Shown: positions 16,336 through 26,193, counted from the first letter of the stretch. The stretch: DNA of 64,000 nt from Aeromicrobium wangtongii (GCF_024584515.1 NZ_CP102173.1:372001-436000), one strand, 5' to 3'. The notes: a model not told the origin generated them from the letters alone. Numbers and translations: made by a program.

Positions 16336-17924
16336 CCGCCACCCCCCAGGACCGCGAGGACGTACGAGCTGCGCCCCTGCAGCTCCTCGGCTGCCCGGGT
16401 CGTGAAGGACAGCAGCGGCCCGGCGACGACGGTGAGGGCGACCGTGCAGGCCACCAGCAGGAGCGTCGGCAGCACCATGCCCAGCGGCAGGCGCTGGTCG
16501 GTGGCCGTCTCGGTCTTCCACGTGCTCGTGCGCTCGGTCTTGGTGGACACCCCGGTCCGCCCGTGCAGCGATCCGGTGTGCGACTCGTGGTCGAGGTCGT
16601 CGGCGTCCTCGGCGGGCTGCCAGAACGCACGGTTCCAGACCTTCGCGATCGCGTAGAGCGTCAACAGGCTCGTCGCGAGCGCAGCGGCCACCGTGACGTA
16701 CGCCAGCCATCCGCCGTTGTCGACGCCGGCCTCGACCAGTGCCAGCTTGCCCAGGAAGCCCGAGAACGGCGGGATCCCGGCCAGGTTCATCGCCGGCACG
16801 AAGAACATCATCGACAACATCGGTGCGGCCCGGGCCAGACCGCCGAGCTTGTCCAGGTTGGTCGTGCTGCTGCGGTACTCGATCAGCCCGGCCAGCAGGA
16901 ACAGCGTGGTCTGCACCGTGATGTGGTGCGCGATGTAGAAGATCGCGCCGGACAGCCCCGCGGCGCTGCCGAGGGCCACACCGAACAGCATGTAGCCGAT
17001 GTGGCTGACCAGCGTGAAGGACAGGATGCGCTTGATGTCGGACTGGGCGACCGCGCCCATGATGCCCACGACCATCGTGAAGACCGCCGCCCACAGCAGC
17101 AGCGTCTGCAGGTCGTTGTCGGGGAACAGCAGCGTCTGGGTCCGGATGATCGCGTAGATGCCGACCTTGGTCAGCAGGCCCGCGAACACGGCCGTCACCG
17201 GCGCGGGAGCCGTCGGGTAGGAGTCAGGGAGCCACGCCGACAGCGGGAAGACGGCCGCCTTGATGCAGAACGTCGTCAGCAGCAACAGCTGCAACAGGTT
17301 GGACACCTCGGTCGGCAGATCGGACATCCGCTCGGACAGCGCCGCCAGGTTGACGGTGCCGGTGGCGGCGTAGACGCAGGCGATCGCGACGAGGAACACG
17401 ACCGACGACATCATGCTGACGACGATGTAGATCGTGCCGGAGCGCACCCGTGCGCCCGTGCCGCCCAGGGTGATCAGGACGTACGACGACACCAGCAGGA
17501 TCTCGAAGCCCACGAACAGGTTGAACAGGTCGGCCGACAAGAAGGCGTTCGAGACGCCCGCGCTCAGCACGAGGAAGGTCGGGTGGAACACCGACAGCGG
17601 GGCGTCGCGGCCGAACTCCACGATGCCCTGGCCGAAGGAGTACAGCAGGACGCACAGCGTCACGACGGTCGACACCAGCAGCATGAGGGCCGACAGCCGG
17701 TCGGCGACCAGGCTGATGCCGATGTCGGCGGGCCAACCGCCCACGTTGACGGTCTGCGGCCCGAAGCGGTCGGCACGCACCAGCAGGATGGCCGCGACGG
17801 TGACGACCATCGCGAGGATCGCGGTGCTGATGACGCGCTGCGCCAGGGCGGAGCGGCCGAACACGAGGCACAGGCCGGCCCCGAGCAGGGGCAGGATGAC
17901 CGGGAGCAGGACGATCTGGTTCAC
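16332..17924 (-). CDS. mrpD: Na+/H+ antiporter subunit MrpD/MnhD
   Basis: 530 residues, a NuoN/NuoL-like proton-channel subunit with about fourteen helices. Key segments are FVGFEILLVSSYVLITLGG, the KAAVFPLSAWLPD block with its conserved Lys, and SHIGYMLFGVALG. Between the late helices a ~45-residue charged cytoplasmic insert (ADDLDHESHTGS) is longer than in many homologues. The GTG at 17924 overlaps the mrpC stop. A longer frame upstream is mrpC read out of frame. Confidence 0.93.
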   Translation of the reverse strand: MNQIVLLPVILPLLGAGLCLVFGRSALAQRVISTAILAMVVTVAAILLVRADRFGPQTVNVGGWPADIGISLVADRLSALMLLVSTVVTLCVLLYSFGQGIVEFGRDAPLSVFHPTFLVLSAGVSNAFLSADLFNLFVGFEILLVSSYVLITLGGTGARVRSGTIYIVVSMMSSVVFLVAIACVYAATGTVNLAALSERMSDLPTEVSNLLQLLLLTTFCIKAAVFPLSAWLPDSYPTAPAPVTAVFAGLLTKVGIYAIIRTQTLLFPDNDLQTLLLWAAVFTMVVGIMGAVAQSDIKRILSFTLVSHIGYMLFGVALGSAAGLSGAIFYIAHHITVQTTLFLLAGLIEYRSSTTNLDKLGGLARAAPMLSMMFFVPAMNLAGIPPFSGFLGKLALVEAGVDNGGWLAYVTVAAALATSLLTLYAIAKVWNRAFWQPAEDADDLDHESHTGSLHGRTGVSTKTERTSTWKTETATDQRLPLGMVLPTLLLVACTVALTVVAGPLLSFTTRAAEELQGRSSYVLAVLGGGG

Positions 17925-18367
17925 GAGGTTGCCCCCCTGTTCGGAGTGTCGGAGCCTTCTTCGTCCGGCAGGGCGGCATCGCCGGGATCGAAGGTCGTGG
18001 AGGTCTCGTCCTTCTCGGCGCGACGGCGGATCGCGTCGTCCTCGACGTCGTCCTGCACGTCGTCGTGCCCGGTCAGCTGCCAGGCGCGGTAGGCCAGGGC
18101 CAGTCCGAACGACGTGACGCCCAGCGTGATGACGATCGCCGTCAGGACCATCGCCTGTGGCAGGGGATCGCTCATCGGGTCGTCCGACAGCCCGACGATG
18201 GGCGCGGTGCCGGCACGTCCGGAGATCACCAGGTAGAGCACGCTGACGCCGTTGCCGATCAGCACGAAGCCGATCAGGATCCGGGTCAGGCTGCGCTCGA
18301 GGACGAGGGTGACCCCGGCGGCGACCATGACGCCGACCAGGATGACCAAGGGGAGGTTGGGGGTCAT
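17921..18367 (-). CDS. mrpC: Na+/H+ antiporter subunit MrpC/MnhC
   Basis: 148 residues, a NuoK homologue with three helices (ERSLTRILIGFVLIGNGVSV and the QAMVLTAIVITLGVTSF block). It has an unusually long acidic cytoplasmic tail of about 45 residues (DDVQDDVEDDAIRRR). ATGA overlaps on both sides keep subunit stoichiometry coupled. Confidence 0.94.
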   Translation of the reverse strand: MTPNLPLVILVGVMVAAGVTLVLERSLTRILIGFVLIGNGVSVLYLVISGRAGTAPIVGLSDDPMSDPLPQAMVLTAIVITLGVTSFGLALAYRAWQLTGHDDVQDDVEDDAIRRRAEKDETSTTFDPGDAALPDEEGSDTPNRGATS

Positions 18368-21240
18368 GCGCGGGCTCCCTCGGAGCTGCTGGAGTCCTCG
18401 GCGTCGACATGGGTGTCGATGCCGCTGCCCAGGCTGCGCAGCACATCCAGGGCCAGCCCGACGACGACCAGGTAGACGCCGATGTCGAAGAACACCGAGG
18501 TCACCAGGTGCAGGGTGCCCAGCAGCGGGATGTGCAGGTCGACGATCGCGCTCTGCAGCACGCCGCCGCCCAGCAGCGTCGGCAGCAGGCCGGACAGCGT
18601 CGCGACGGCCAGACCGATGCCCAGCACGATGCCGGCGTCGATGGGGGCCGCCTCGTCGAGCTCGGTCCGTCCACCGGCGAGGTACCGGATCATCAGGGCC
18701 AGGCCCGCCACCAGTCCGCCGGCGAATCCTCCGCCGGGGGCGTTGTGGCCCACCAGCATCAGGTAGATCGAGAACACGATGACGGCGTGGAAGATCAGTC
18801 GTGTCACGACCTCGAAGACGACCGAGCGGCGAGCGTCGGCGATCGCGCGGCCCGAGCGCAGCCAGCGGCCCCGCGCCTCGGTCGCCGGCACGGCGCCCGC
18901 GACCGGCACGGGGGTGACCCGGCGGCGCGGGCGGGTGGAGCGATCGGTGATGAGGAAGATCAGGCTGGCGACACCGGTGGCCGCGACGACCAGGACCGAG
19001 AGCTCACCGAGCGTGTCCCAGGCGCGGATGTCCACGAGCGTGACGTTGACGATGTTGTCGCCGCCGCCGTACTCGACCGCGGGCTCGGCGAATCCGTCGG
19101 AGACCGGTCTCGCCGTGCGCGCGTTGGTCGCGACGAGCGCGAATCCGGAGACCGCCGCACCCGTGGCGATGCCGATCGCCACCCGCACCCACCGGCTGAG
19201 CGTGAACGGGCGGTCGGAGAAGAACGGCGGCAGCCGGCGCATGACCAGCACGAAGGTCACCAGCAGGAAGGTCTCGACCAGGATCTGGGTCAGCGCCAGG
19301 TCGGGCGCGCCGTGCGCGACGAACAACAGCGCGGTGCCGTAGCCGGTCAGCCCGACGAGCAGGACCGCGCGCAGCCGCCGGCGGGAGCGCACCGTGAGGA
19401 TCGCAGCGACCGCCATCAGCACAGCGGCCGCCAGCTGGACGCGACTGTCCGCCCCGCGCACCTGGATGTCGTCCCAGGCCCTCAGCAGCGCGATGCCCGG
19501 CACGACCACCAGGACGACGAGGATCACGCCGAGGTAGATCGGCAGCGATCCGCGCTGGGTCACGCCGGTGACCTCGACGGAGAGCCGGTCGATGCCGCGC
19601 ATGATGCCGTAGTAGGCGCGCTCGGCGTCGGGGAACCGGAACCGATCGGCGACCGCCCGCTGGGTCGCTGCGACGGGCTTGCGCCACCAGAACAGCGCCA
19701 GACCGGCCACGATGCACAGCACCGAGAGCCACAGGGCCAGGGAGAACCCGTGCCACAACGTCAGCACCGGGGCGTGCGAACCGGGCAAGAAGTCATCGGC
19801 GTACGACTCGAGGCGTGGGGTGATCCAGTGCCCGGCGAAGCCCGCCACGAGCGTGGCGGCGGCCAGGACGACCGGGGCGGCCTGGAACCAGGGCGAGAAC
19901 TGCTTGGGCATGCAGATCGCGGTTCCGGGCTTGATGGCGAAGATGCCCCACACGAAGCGGGCCGAGTAGGCCACGGTCAGGATGCTGCCGACGACGATCC
20001 CGGCCAGCGCCAGCACCGACCAGCCGCCCCAGCCCAGGTCGTGCCCGAGGTCCTCGAAGGCGGCGAAGGCGCTTTCCTTGGCGGTGAACCCGAACAACGG
20101 GGGCAGTCCGGCCATCGAGCCGGCCGCGATGACCGAGACGACGAACAGGACCGGTCGCGCCTGGCGCATGCCGGACAGCTCGCGCAGGTCGCGGGTGCCG
20201 ACGGACCGATCGACGATGCCCACCACGAGGAACAGCGTGGACTTGAACAGTGCGTGGGCGCAGACCAGGGCGAGGCCGGCGAAGGCGGCCGAGCGCGTCC
20301 CGGTGCCGACCATGGCGGTCAGGAAGCCGAGCTGGCTGACCGTTCCGTAGGCGAGCAGCAGCTTGACGTCGTACTGCCGCAGCGCCCGCAGGCCGCCCAG
20401 GATCATGGTCGTGATGCCCAGGACGATCAGCAGCGGACGCCACCCGGGCACGTCGGCGAAGGTCGGTGCGAGCAGCGCGATCAAGAAGATGCCGGCCTTG
20501 ACCATGGCCGCGGCGTGCAGATAGGCGCTGACGGGCGTCGGTGCGGCCATCGCGCCGGGCAGCCAGAAGTGGAACGGCACCAGGGCGGACTTCGAGATCG
20601 CACCGACGAGGACCAGCATGACCGCGACCGTGACGACGGTGCCGGTCGGTCCGGCCGCGAGGATGCCCTGCAGGCGGGACGACCCGGCCTCGGCCGACAG
20701 CATCACGAGGCCGAGCAGCATGGCCAGACCGCCGAAGGTCGTGACCAGCAGGGCGTTCATCGCGGCGCGTCGGTTGGCCCGGCGCTCGGGGTTGTGCCCG
20801 ATCAGCAGGTACGACAGGACGGTCGTGAGCTCCCAGAAGATGTAGAGCACGTAGACGTTGTCCGACAGGACGAGTCCGAGCATGGCTCCGGCGAACGCCG
20901 TCAGCACACCGGAGAACCGCCACATCTCCTGATCGGAGGGCCGGAAGTACCAGGTGCAGTACACCAGCACGAGGGCGCCCACGCCGGTCACGATCAGGGC
21001 GAGGATGCCGCTCAGTGGCGTGAGCACCAGATCGATGTGCAGGCCGATCGTGGGGATCCAGGTCAGGCGCTGCTCCAGCGGTGCGCCGCCGTCCGTGATC
21101 CGCAGCACGTGGGGCAGCAGCCAGGCGAACGAGCCGGCTGGCACGAGGGCGAGCATCAGGAAGGCTCGGCGGCCGATCATCCTGACGAGGACAGGAGCCC
21201 CCGCTCCTGCAAGGAAGTGGAGCGTCAGTAGGGCGATCAT
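18364..21240 (-). CDS. mrpA: Fused Na+/H+ antiporter subunit MrpA-MrpB
   Basis: 958 residues. The N-terminal ~500 are a NuoL-like antiporter core (LLIGHNPERRANRRAAMNAL, SKSALVPFHFWLPGAMAAPT). Next comes the MrpA-specific DUF4040/MbhE-like part (GAPDLALTQILVETFLLVTF). Residues ~820-950 are a full MnhB domain (MLVGHNAPGGGFAGGLVAG). There is no separate mrpB gene, so A and B are fused as is common in actinobacteria. It is the first gene of a seven-function Mrp operon using the proton gradient to expel Na+. The ATG at 21240 has GGGGGA upstream; a TTG twelve bases earlier is an alternative. Confidence 0.94.
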   Translation of the reverse strand: MIALLTLHFLAGAGAPVLVRMIGRRAFLMLALVPAGSFAWLLPHVLRITDGGAPLEQRLTWIPTIGLHIDLVLTPLSGILALIVTGVGALVLVYCTWYFRPSDQEMWRFSGVLTAFAGAMLGLVLSDNVYVLYIFWELTTVLSYLLIGHNPERRANRRAAMNALLVTTFGGLAMLLGLVMLSAEAGSSRLQGILAAGPTGTVVTVAVMLVLVGAISKSALVPFHFWLPGAMAAPTPVSAYLHAAAMVKAGIFLIALLAPTFADVPGWRPLLIVLGITTMILGGLRALRQYDVKLLLAYGTVSQLGFLTAMVGTGTRSAAFAGLALVCAHALFKSTLFLVVGIVDRSVGTRDLRELSGMRQARPVLFVVSVIAAGSMAGLPPLFGFTAKESAFAAFEDLGHDLGWGGWSVLALAGIVVGSILTVAYSARFVWGIFAIKPGTAICMPKQFSPWFQAAPVVLAAATLVAGFAGHWITPRLESYADDFLPGSHAPVLTLWHGFSLALWLSVLCIVAGLALFWWRKPVAATQRAVADRFRFPDAERAYYGIMRGIDRLSVEVTGVTQRGSLPIYLGVILVVLVVVPGIALLRAWDDIQVRGADSRVQLAAAVLMAVAAILTVRSRRRLRAVLLVGLTGYGTALLFVAHGAPDLALTQILVETFLLVTFVLVMRRLPPFFSDRPFTLSRWVRVAIGIATGAAVSGFALVATNARTARPVSDGFAEPAVEYGGGDNIVNVTLVDIRAWDTLGELSVLVVAATGVASLIFLITDRSTRPRRRVTPVPVAGAVPATEARGRWLRSGRAIADARRSVVFEVVTRLIFHAVIVFSIYLMLVGHNAPGGGFAGGLVAGLALMIRYLAGGRTELDEAAPIDAGIVLGIGLAVATLSGLLPTLLGGGVLQSAIVDLHIPLLGTLHLVTSVFFDIGVYLVVVGLALDVLRSLGSGIDTHVDAEDSSSSEGARA

Positions 21241-21355
21241 GGCGTCCCCCAATTCTAGCGGATGATGACTCGCCGTCAGTTCCCCCCGTATTCGGCGGAC
21301 AGCCGAGGGGGATGGACCGCATCATGGAGGTCGTCTTCTCGGGGGTGGAACCGCC

Positions 21356-22495
21356 ATGCGCAAGGTCTGGATCGTTGCCGTCGCGCTCGCGCTCGCGCTT
21401 GCGCTGGGCCTGACCGCGGCGCCCGCTGGCGCCGCGGCCGGCAAGCCCCCGATTCCGCTGCCGTCCGCTCCCACGGGGTTGGCGTCACCGGTCGCCCTGC
21501 CGCAGGTGGTCGACCCCGTCCCGGCCTACCAGCCGCAGGTCTCGTGCCATCCCGGCGACATGATCGGGCCGATCATGCTGCGGGACCTCGTCCTGGCCAC
21601 CTATGGCATCGGCGGACGTGGCAACATCTCGCGGGGCTGCACGGAGGGGGTCTCCGAGCACAGTGAGGGGCGCGCCTGGGACTGGGCGGTCAACGTCAAG
21701 AACCCGGCCGAGCAGGCCGCTGCCGCCGACTTCATCGCCTGGCTGACTCGCGACGACGGGCTCAACGCGCGCCGCCTCGGGGTCATGTACGTCATCTACA
21801 ACAAGAAGATCTGGGGCGCCTACAACACCCGGGCGGGGTGGCGCACGAGCTACGCGCACACCGATCACGTGCACATCTCGTTCAGCTGGAACGGGGCCCG
21901 CGGCAACACCTCGTTCTGGACCGGGACGGCCGGGACGACCGACCACGGGCCGTGCGCGCGCTTCAAGGGCTCGTACGCCGCACCGACCTCGGCGCCGCGT
22001 GCGGCACGGTGCGGCGCGCCGACCACAGCACTGGTCAAGACCTCGCGCCCCAATCGCCAGTACGGCAGCACCGGGGGGACGGTCGCGCGGCTGCAGACCC
22101 TGCTCGGCGTCCCGGTGACGCGCCGCTTCGACACCGCGACCCAGGCTGCGGTGCGCTCCTACCAGCGCGCCCACGACCTGCCGGTCACCGGCGCCGCTGA
22201 CCAGCCGACCTGGGCGTCACTGGACCGCTCCAGCATCAAGAAGCGCACCGTCAGGGGATTCACGGCCTGGAAGGCGGCGAACCACGGTCGCAAGCACTAC
22301 TCGCGCAACACGCTCTCGCAGGGGCGTGCGGCCAAGGCCGTGGTGATCCTCCAGACGGCGCTCGGGATGCGCGTGGCGGACCGCAATGGCTACTTCGGTC
22401 CGCTGACCCAGGCAGCGGTCATGAAGGTGCAGGCGAAGGCCGGGCTCGTCCCCGACGGCGTCGTCCGCGCCGAGGAGTGGCAGGCGATCCGGTGA
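21356..22495 (+). CDS. Secreted peptidoglycan-binding protein with M15-like (D,D-peptidase) domain
   Basis: 379 residues. A Sec signal peptide (MRKVWIVAVALALALALGL, cleavage near APAGAAA) is followed by an ARB-07466-like domain at ~55-200. This domain has GVSEHSEGRAWDWAVN and YAHTDHVHIS, which supply the His/Asp/His zinc-ligand pattern of M15/VanY-type enzymes. Two peptidoglycan-binding repeats follow (about 235-290 and 325-378; TVARLQTLLG, AVVILQTALG). The role is probably hydrolysis or remodelling of cell-wall peptides outside the membrane, although some homologues lack activity. It is divergent from the mrp operon. Confidence 0.85.
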   Translation: MRKVWIVAVALALALALGLTAAPAGAAAGKPPIPLPSAPTGLASPVALPQVVDPVPAYQPQVSCHPGDMIGPIMLRDLVLATYGIGGRGNISRGCTEGVSEHSEGRAWDWAVNVKNPAEQAAAADFIAWLTRDDGLNARRLGVMYVIYNKKIWGAYNTRAGWRTSYAHTDHVHISFSWNGARGNTSFWTGTAGTTDHGPCARFKGSYAAPTSAPRAARCGAPTTALVKTSRPNRQYGSTGGTVARLQTLLGVPVTRRFDTATQAAVRSYQRAHDLPVTGAADQPTWASLDRSSIKKRTVRGFTAWKAANHGRKHYSRNTLSQGRAAKAVVILQTALGMRVADRNGYFGPLTQAAVMKVQAKAGLVPDGVVRAEEWQAIR

Positions 22496-22531
22496 CCGAG
22501 CGCGACGACGAAGTGCTGCCATGATGGGCAG

Positions 22532-23116
22532 ATGAGCACCGACGACTCGGCAGCCCGCCGTCCCGAGCACCAGGATGATGCCGTCGACCGCAGGACAGCG
22601 GGCCGGGCGGACGACGCTGGTCCGCAGCGGTGGGTCCGGCGGGTGGTCCTCGTTCTCGTCCTGATCGGCGTCGCTTATCTGGTCTACCTGATGTCGGCGG
22701 CATTCTTCCCGCGGTGGTGGGCGCAGCGCGTCGCCGACCAGGTCGGCGGCAGCATGTCGCGCGGCATCACGTGGGGCCTGTTCTACGGATTCGTGTTCAC
22801 CGTCCTGCCGCTGCTGCTCCTGATGCAGGTGCGGCGGCAGTTCTTCAACTGGACGTGGCGCGGCATCGTGGCGTTGATCGCGATCGTCCTGGCCGCTCCC
22901 AACTGGCTGACGCTGTCGGTCGTGGCCGGCAACAGCAAGGCAGCGCACGCGGGCGAGCGGATCATGGACGTCGACGGTCCGGGGTTCCGGGCGGGGACGC
23001 TCATCGGCGTCATCGTCGGGGCGGTGCTGGCGCTGGGGATCATGTACGCCGGCGTGCGGATGCGCCAGCTGCGGCGCGAACGTGACGAGCTGCGGCGCAC
23101 CCGCGACGACGGCTGA
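22532..23116 (+). CDS. Four-helix membrane protein of unknown function
   Basis: 194 residues with a polar N-terminal tail of ~35 residues, four membrane helices (VVLVLVLIGVAYLVYLM; ITWGLFYGFVFTVLPLLLL; GIVALIAIVLAAPNWLTLSV; GTLIGVIVGAVLALGIMY) and a basic helical C-terminus. Homologues are seen widely in actinobacteria and are often loosely called permeases, but no transport motif is visible. It starts 36 bases after the peptidoglycan protein and may be co-transcribed. Confidence 0.75.
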   Translation: MSTDDSAARRPEHQDDAVDRRTAGRADDAGPQRWVRRVVLVLVLIGVAYLVYLMSAAFFPRWWAQRVADQVGGSMSRGITWGLFYGFVFTVLPLLLLMQVRRQFFNWTWRGIVALIAIVLAAPNWLTLSVVAGNSKAAHAGERIMDVDGPGFRAGTLIGVIVGAVLALGIMYAGVRMRQLRRERDELRRTRDDG

Positions 23117-23155
23117 CGGCGACACACGCGTGCCGGTGGGCCGCCGGACCAGAGG

Positions 23156-24415
23156 TCAGGCGGCTTGGCGGTAGCCGGTTCGTCTTCGGCGGCGCAGTGG
23201 GCGGCCAGCTCGGTTGGTGAAGGCGAACCCGTCCACGGCATTGCCCTCGATGTGCAGACGCCCACGGTGCAACAGGTGATGGCACCTGACGCAGAGCCCG
23301 ATCAACTGGTCGACGTCGGTGCGACCACCCAGCGACCACCACACGACGTGGTGAATCTCGAGGTGGGTGTGGTTGCAGCCAGGAGTCGCGCACACCCCGC
23401 CCTGTCGGGCGATCACTGAACGGCGCTGCTTGAGGTTCGGCTGGTACTTCGCGGTGCCGGCGTTCAGGACCTGCGCCTGCCTGGTTCCGCCGTCCGTCTT
23501 CATCAGAAAAGCGGTGACCTCGCTGATGCACATGAAGTACATCAGCAGGTTGGGTCCGATCGCGCCGTGCCCGGCCAACGTCGCGGGCTCGGTCGGCGGC
23601 ATCGGGTCGGGACGCAGGTACGGCTCCTCGGTCTGCTGACGCACCCGCTCAGCAGCGGCAGCAACGGTGTCGGCGTCAGCGAACACCGAAACGTGCGGCT
23701 TCAACCCCTTGTCCGAGGGCAGATGCCCGCTGCCGAGGATGCTCGAGAGCAGATCGTCCAGTCCTTGGACCCGCCGCTCGGACCCGGACCGGGTGTCCTC
23801 GGGGCCATCAGGCGCCGATACGGAGTCGAGGACCTTCTTCAGCTTCGCCCCGGTAATCGTGTTCAGGAACCCGGTCACGTGCCAGCCGTTGGGGAGTGCG
23901 TTGACCTGGAAGTCCTGCTTGTCCATGCCCTTCTCCCAGGCGTCGTCCAGGTCGTCGGGGTGGGCGCGGTCCTTCAAGTGCTTGACCGCCTCGAACAGCT
24001 CACCCGGCTCATGCTCACGGGCGACCTGGACGAACAGTTCTTCGTGCTGACGCATCAGCTCGAGCCCGACGTGGGCGAGTCCGTAGACGAACACCCGCAC
24101 ATGCGCGGCGCTGATCTGCCCGGTCACGGCGGCCTCGGCCACCAGCGACAGGTCGCGCAGGGCGCCAACGCTGCGCACCAACGCGGTCGCCTGACCGGCG
24201 TTCATCCGCAACTGGGTCCGCACCCAGGCGTTCAGCGTCGACGCTCCATCGATCTCGAAGTCCCTGGACGCCTCCAGCTCGGCCAGCGCGATCGCCTTCG
24301 CGGCGTCCAGGGCGTCCTGCGCCTTCTGGATCGCCACCGCACGCTCGCGCGCGTCCCCGACCCGCAACGACCGCGCGGCGGTCCGCATCGCGTCAATGGT
24401 GGGGGCCGGATCCAT
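23156..24415 (-). CDS. DUF222/13E12-type HNH endonuclease
   Basis: 419 residues. Residues ~30-320 are the helical DUF222 region found in mycobacterial 13E12 repeats. The C-terminal ~75 residues are an HNH nuclease with zinc cysteines (CATPGCNHTH, LCVRCHHLLHRG) and the catalytic LEIHHVVWWSLGG. These proteins occur in many copies in actinobacterial genomes, and their target and role are unknown. All catalytic residues are present, so it is not obviously decayed. No terminal inverted repeats or target duplications were seen around it. Confidence 0.85.
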   Translation of the reverse strand: MDPAPTIDAMRTAARSLRVGDARERAVAIQKAQDALDAAKAIALAELEASRDFEIDGASTLNAWVRTQLRMNAGQATALVRSVGALRDLSLVAEAAVTGQISAAHVRVFVYGLAHVGLELMRQHEELFVQVAREHEPGELFEAVKHLKDRAHPDDLDDAWEKGMDKQDFQVNALPNGWHVTGFLNTITGAKLKKVLDSVSAPDGPEDTRSGSERRVQGLDDLLSSILGSGHLPSDKGLKPHVSVFADADTVAAAAERVRQQTEEPYLRPDPMPPTEPATLAGHGAIGPNLLMYFMCISEVTAFLMKTDGGTRQAQVLNAGTAKYQPNLKQRRSVIARQGGVCATPGCNHTHLEIHHVVWWSLGGRTDVDQLIGLCVRCHHLLHRGRLHIEGNAVDGFAFTNRAGRPLRRRRRTGYRQAA

Positions 24416-24552
24416 GCTTCATCCTACTCGAACACCTGTTCGAATCAATAGGGGCGAAGGTCCAAGACCTAGGTCCCGAGTTCCGCATCGGCAGGCGTGT
24501 TCCGTTGCGATTTCCGTACCGTGACGATCAAAAATCGCTGCAATCAAGGGTA

Positions 24553-24580
24553 TTGCCAATCGCCTTTGCGGCAGTACAGT
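24553..24580 (+). promoter_or_regulatory. Sigma-70-type promoter of the APC permease
   Basis: TTGCCA (24553-24558) and TACAGT (24575-24580) are separated by 16 bp, in a locally AT-richer stretch. They lie about 30 bases before the permease ATG at 24612. Confidence 0.5.
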
Positions 24581-24611
24581 GCCTCAACTTCATCAGAGAG
24601 CTGGTGCACTC

Positions 24612-26162
24612 ATGGCGGATCACCTCAACGACGACGAGCAGCTGCTCGCCAAGCTCGGCTACAAGCAGGAGCTCAACCGCAACTGGTCGAGCTTCTCGAA
24701 CTTCGCCATCTCGTTCTCGATCATCTCGATCCTCGCCGGGTGCTTCACGACCTTCGGCCAGGCGTGGAACAACGGTGGACCGGTTGCCATCTCGTGGGGC
24801 TGGCCGATCATCTCGTTGTTCATCCTGATCATCGGGTTCACGATGTCGGAGCTGGTCTCGGCGTACCCGACCTCGGGCGGGATCTACTGGTGGGCCGCGA
24901 AGATGGGCGGACCGGCCGCAGGGTTCTTCACCGGCTGGCTCAACCTGATCGGCTTGCTGGCCGTCACCGCCTCGGTCGCGTACGGGTGCGCCACGTTCCT
25001 GGACCTGACCCTCAGCACGATCAGTGACGGCTGGGCCGAGAACTACTCGCTCACGCGGGTCTACCTGATCTTCGTGATCCTGCTGATCCTGGCCGCCGGG
25101 CTCAACATCTTCAGCGGGCACCTGCTGGCCGTGCTGAACAACATCTCGGTCTGGTGGCACGTCGCCGGCGTCGCGATCGTTATCGCGATCCTGGCGCTCG
25201 TCCCCGACAAGCACCAGAGCATCGGCTTCGTGTTCACCGAGCGCATCAACAACTCCGGCTACGACGGCGGCAGCATCGAGCACATGAGCTACTGGTTCCT
25301 GGTGCTCCCGCTCGGCTTCTTGCTGACGCAGTACACGATCACCGGCTTCGACGCCTCGGCCCACCTCTCCGAGGAGACCTCCGGCGCCGCAGAAGGTGCC
25401 GCGAAGGGCATCTGGCGCTCGATCGCCTACTCGGCGCTGGGCGGTTGGGTCCTGCTGCTGGCGTTCCTGTTCGCGGTGCAGGACAAGGATGGCGTCACCG
25501 AGGGCGGCGGCGCGGTCGACGTCATCTTCTCGCAGGCGCTGCCGGAGGGCTGGCACTTCATCGTGCTGGCCATCTCGACGGCCGGCCAGTTCTTCTGCAC
25601 CGTGGCATGCCTGACCAGCGCGTCGCGCATGACCTTCGCCTTCAGCCGCGACGGCGCGATCCCGGGTTCGTCGCTGTGGTCGAAGGTCAACCCACAGACG
25701 AAGGTGCCCGCCAACGCGGTCATGTTCGTGGCCGTCATCGGGGCGATCATCACGCTCCCGGCGCTCAAGGGCATCGGCGGCATCCCGATCGCGTTCTTCG
25801 CCGTCACCTCGGTCGCCGTCATCGGGCTGTACCTGGCCTTCCTGATCCCGATCTACCTGCGCTGGCGGATGGGCGACGAGTTCGAGCCCGGCTCGTGGAC
25901 CAATGGTCCCAAGTACAAGTGGATGAACCTGGTCGCGGTGGTCGAGATCGCGATCATCTGCGTGTACTTCGTCCTGCCGTTCGTCCCGGCCGGCATCCCG
26001 TTCAACGACGACTTCAGCTGGGAGAGCGTCAACTACGCGCCGATCCTGACCGGCGGCACGCTGATCGCGCTGGCGATCTGGTGGCAGGTGTCGGCCAAGA
26101 ACTGGTTCACCGGGCCGAAGCAGACGATCGACACGGCCGTGACAGATGCCTTCCGGGACTAG
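24612..26162 (+). CDS. APC-family amino acid/polyamine (GABA permease-like) transporter
   Basis: 516 residues with about twelve membrane helices. The N-terminal unwound-helix motif FSIISILAGCFTTFGQAWNN is followed by MSELVSAYPTSGGIYWWAAK, which is typical of the choline/GABA-permease branch of APC transporters. Four genes for gamma-glutamyl-polyamine catabolism lie 2 kb downstream on the same strand, suggesting uptake of putrescine, GABA or a related amine. The ATG at 24612 starts the conserved region; an upstream in-frame start at 24579 adds nothing recognisable. Confidence 0.87.
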   Translation: MADHLNDDEQLLAKLGYKQELNRNWSSFSNFAISFSIISILAGCFTTFGQAWNNGGPVAISWGWPIISLFILIIGFTMSELVSAYPTSGGIYWWAAKMGGPAAGFFTGWLNLIGLLAVTASVAYGCATFLDLTLSTISDGWAENYSLTRVYLIFVILLILAAGLNIFSGHLLAVLNNISVWWHVAGVAIVIAILALVPDKHQSIGFVFTERINNSGYDGGSIEHMSYWFLVLPLGFLLTQYTITGFDASAHLSEETSGAAEGAAKGIWRSIAYSALGGWVLLLAFLFAVQDKDGVTEGGGAVDVIFSQALPEGWHFIVLAISTAGQFFCTVACLTSASRMTFAFSRDGAIPGSSLWSKVNPQTKVPANAVMFVAVIGAIITLPALKGIGGIPIAFFAVTSVAVIGLYLAFLIPIYLRWRMGDEFEPGSWTNGPKYKWMNLVAVVEIAIICVYFVLPFVPAGIPFNDDFSWESVNYAPILTGGTLIALAIWWQVSAKNWFTGPKQTIDTAVTDAFRD

Positions 26163-26193
26163 GAGAACCACCAGGACCAGTGGCCCGCCGGCC

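Noticed and set aside
16326..18092. 588-codon plus-strand open frame antisense to mrpD and mrpC
   Set aside because: Shadow of the MrpC/MrpD coding strand; low-complexity charged composition and no recognisable motif.
18409..21231. 940-codon plus-strand open frame antisense to mrpA
   Set aside because: It mirrors the fused MrpAB frame, has a His/Gln/Arg/Asp-rich composition typical of antisense frames in GC-rich DNA, and shows no membrane or domain pattern.
23156..24415. DUF222/HNH gene as a mobile element
   Set aside because: It resembles 13E12-type repeats, but no terminal repeats, target duplications, integrase or disrupted gene were found around it.
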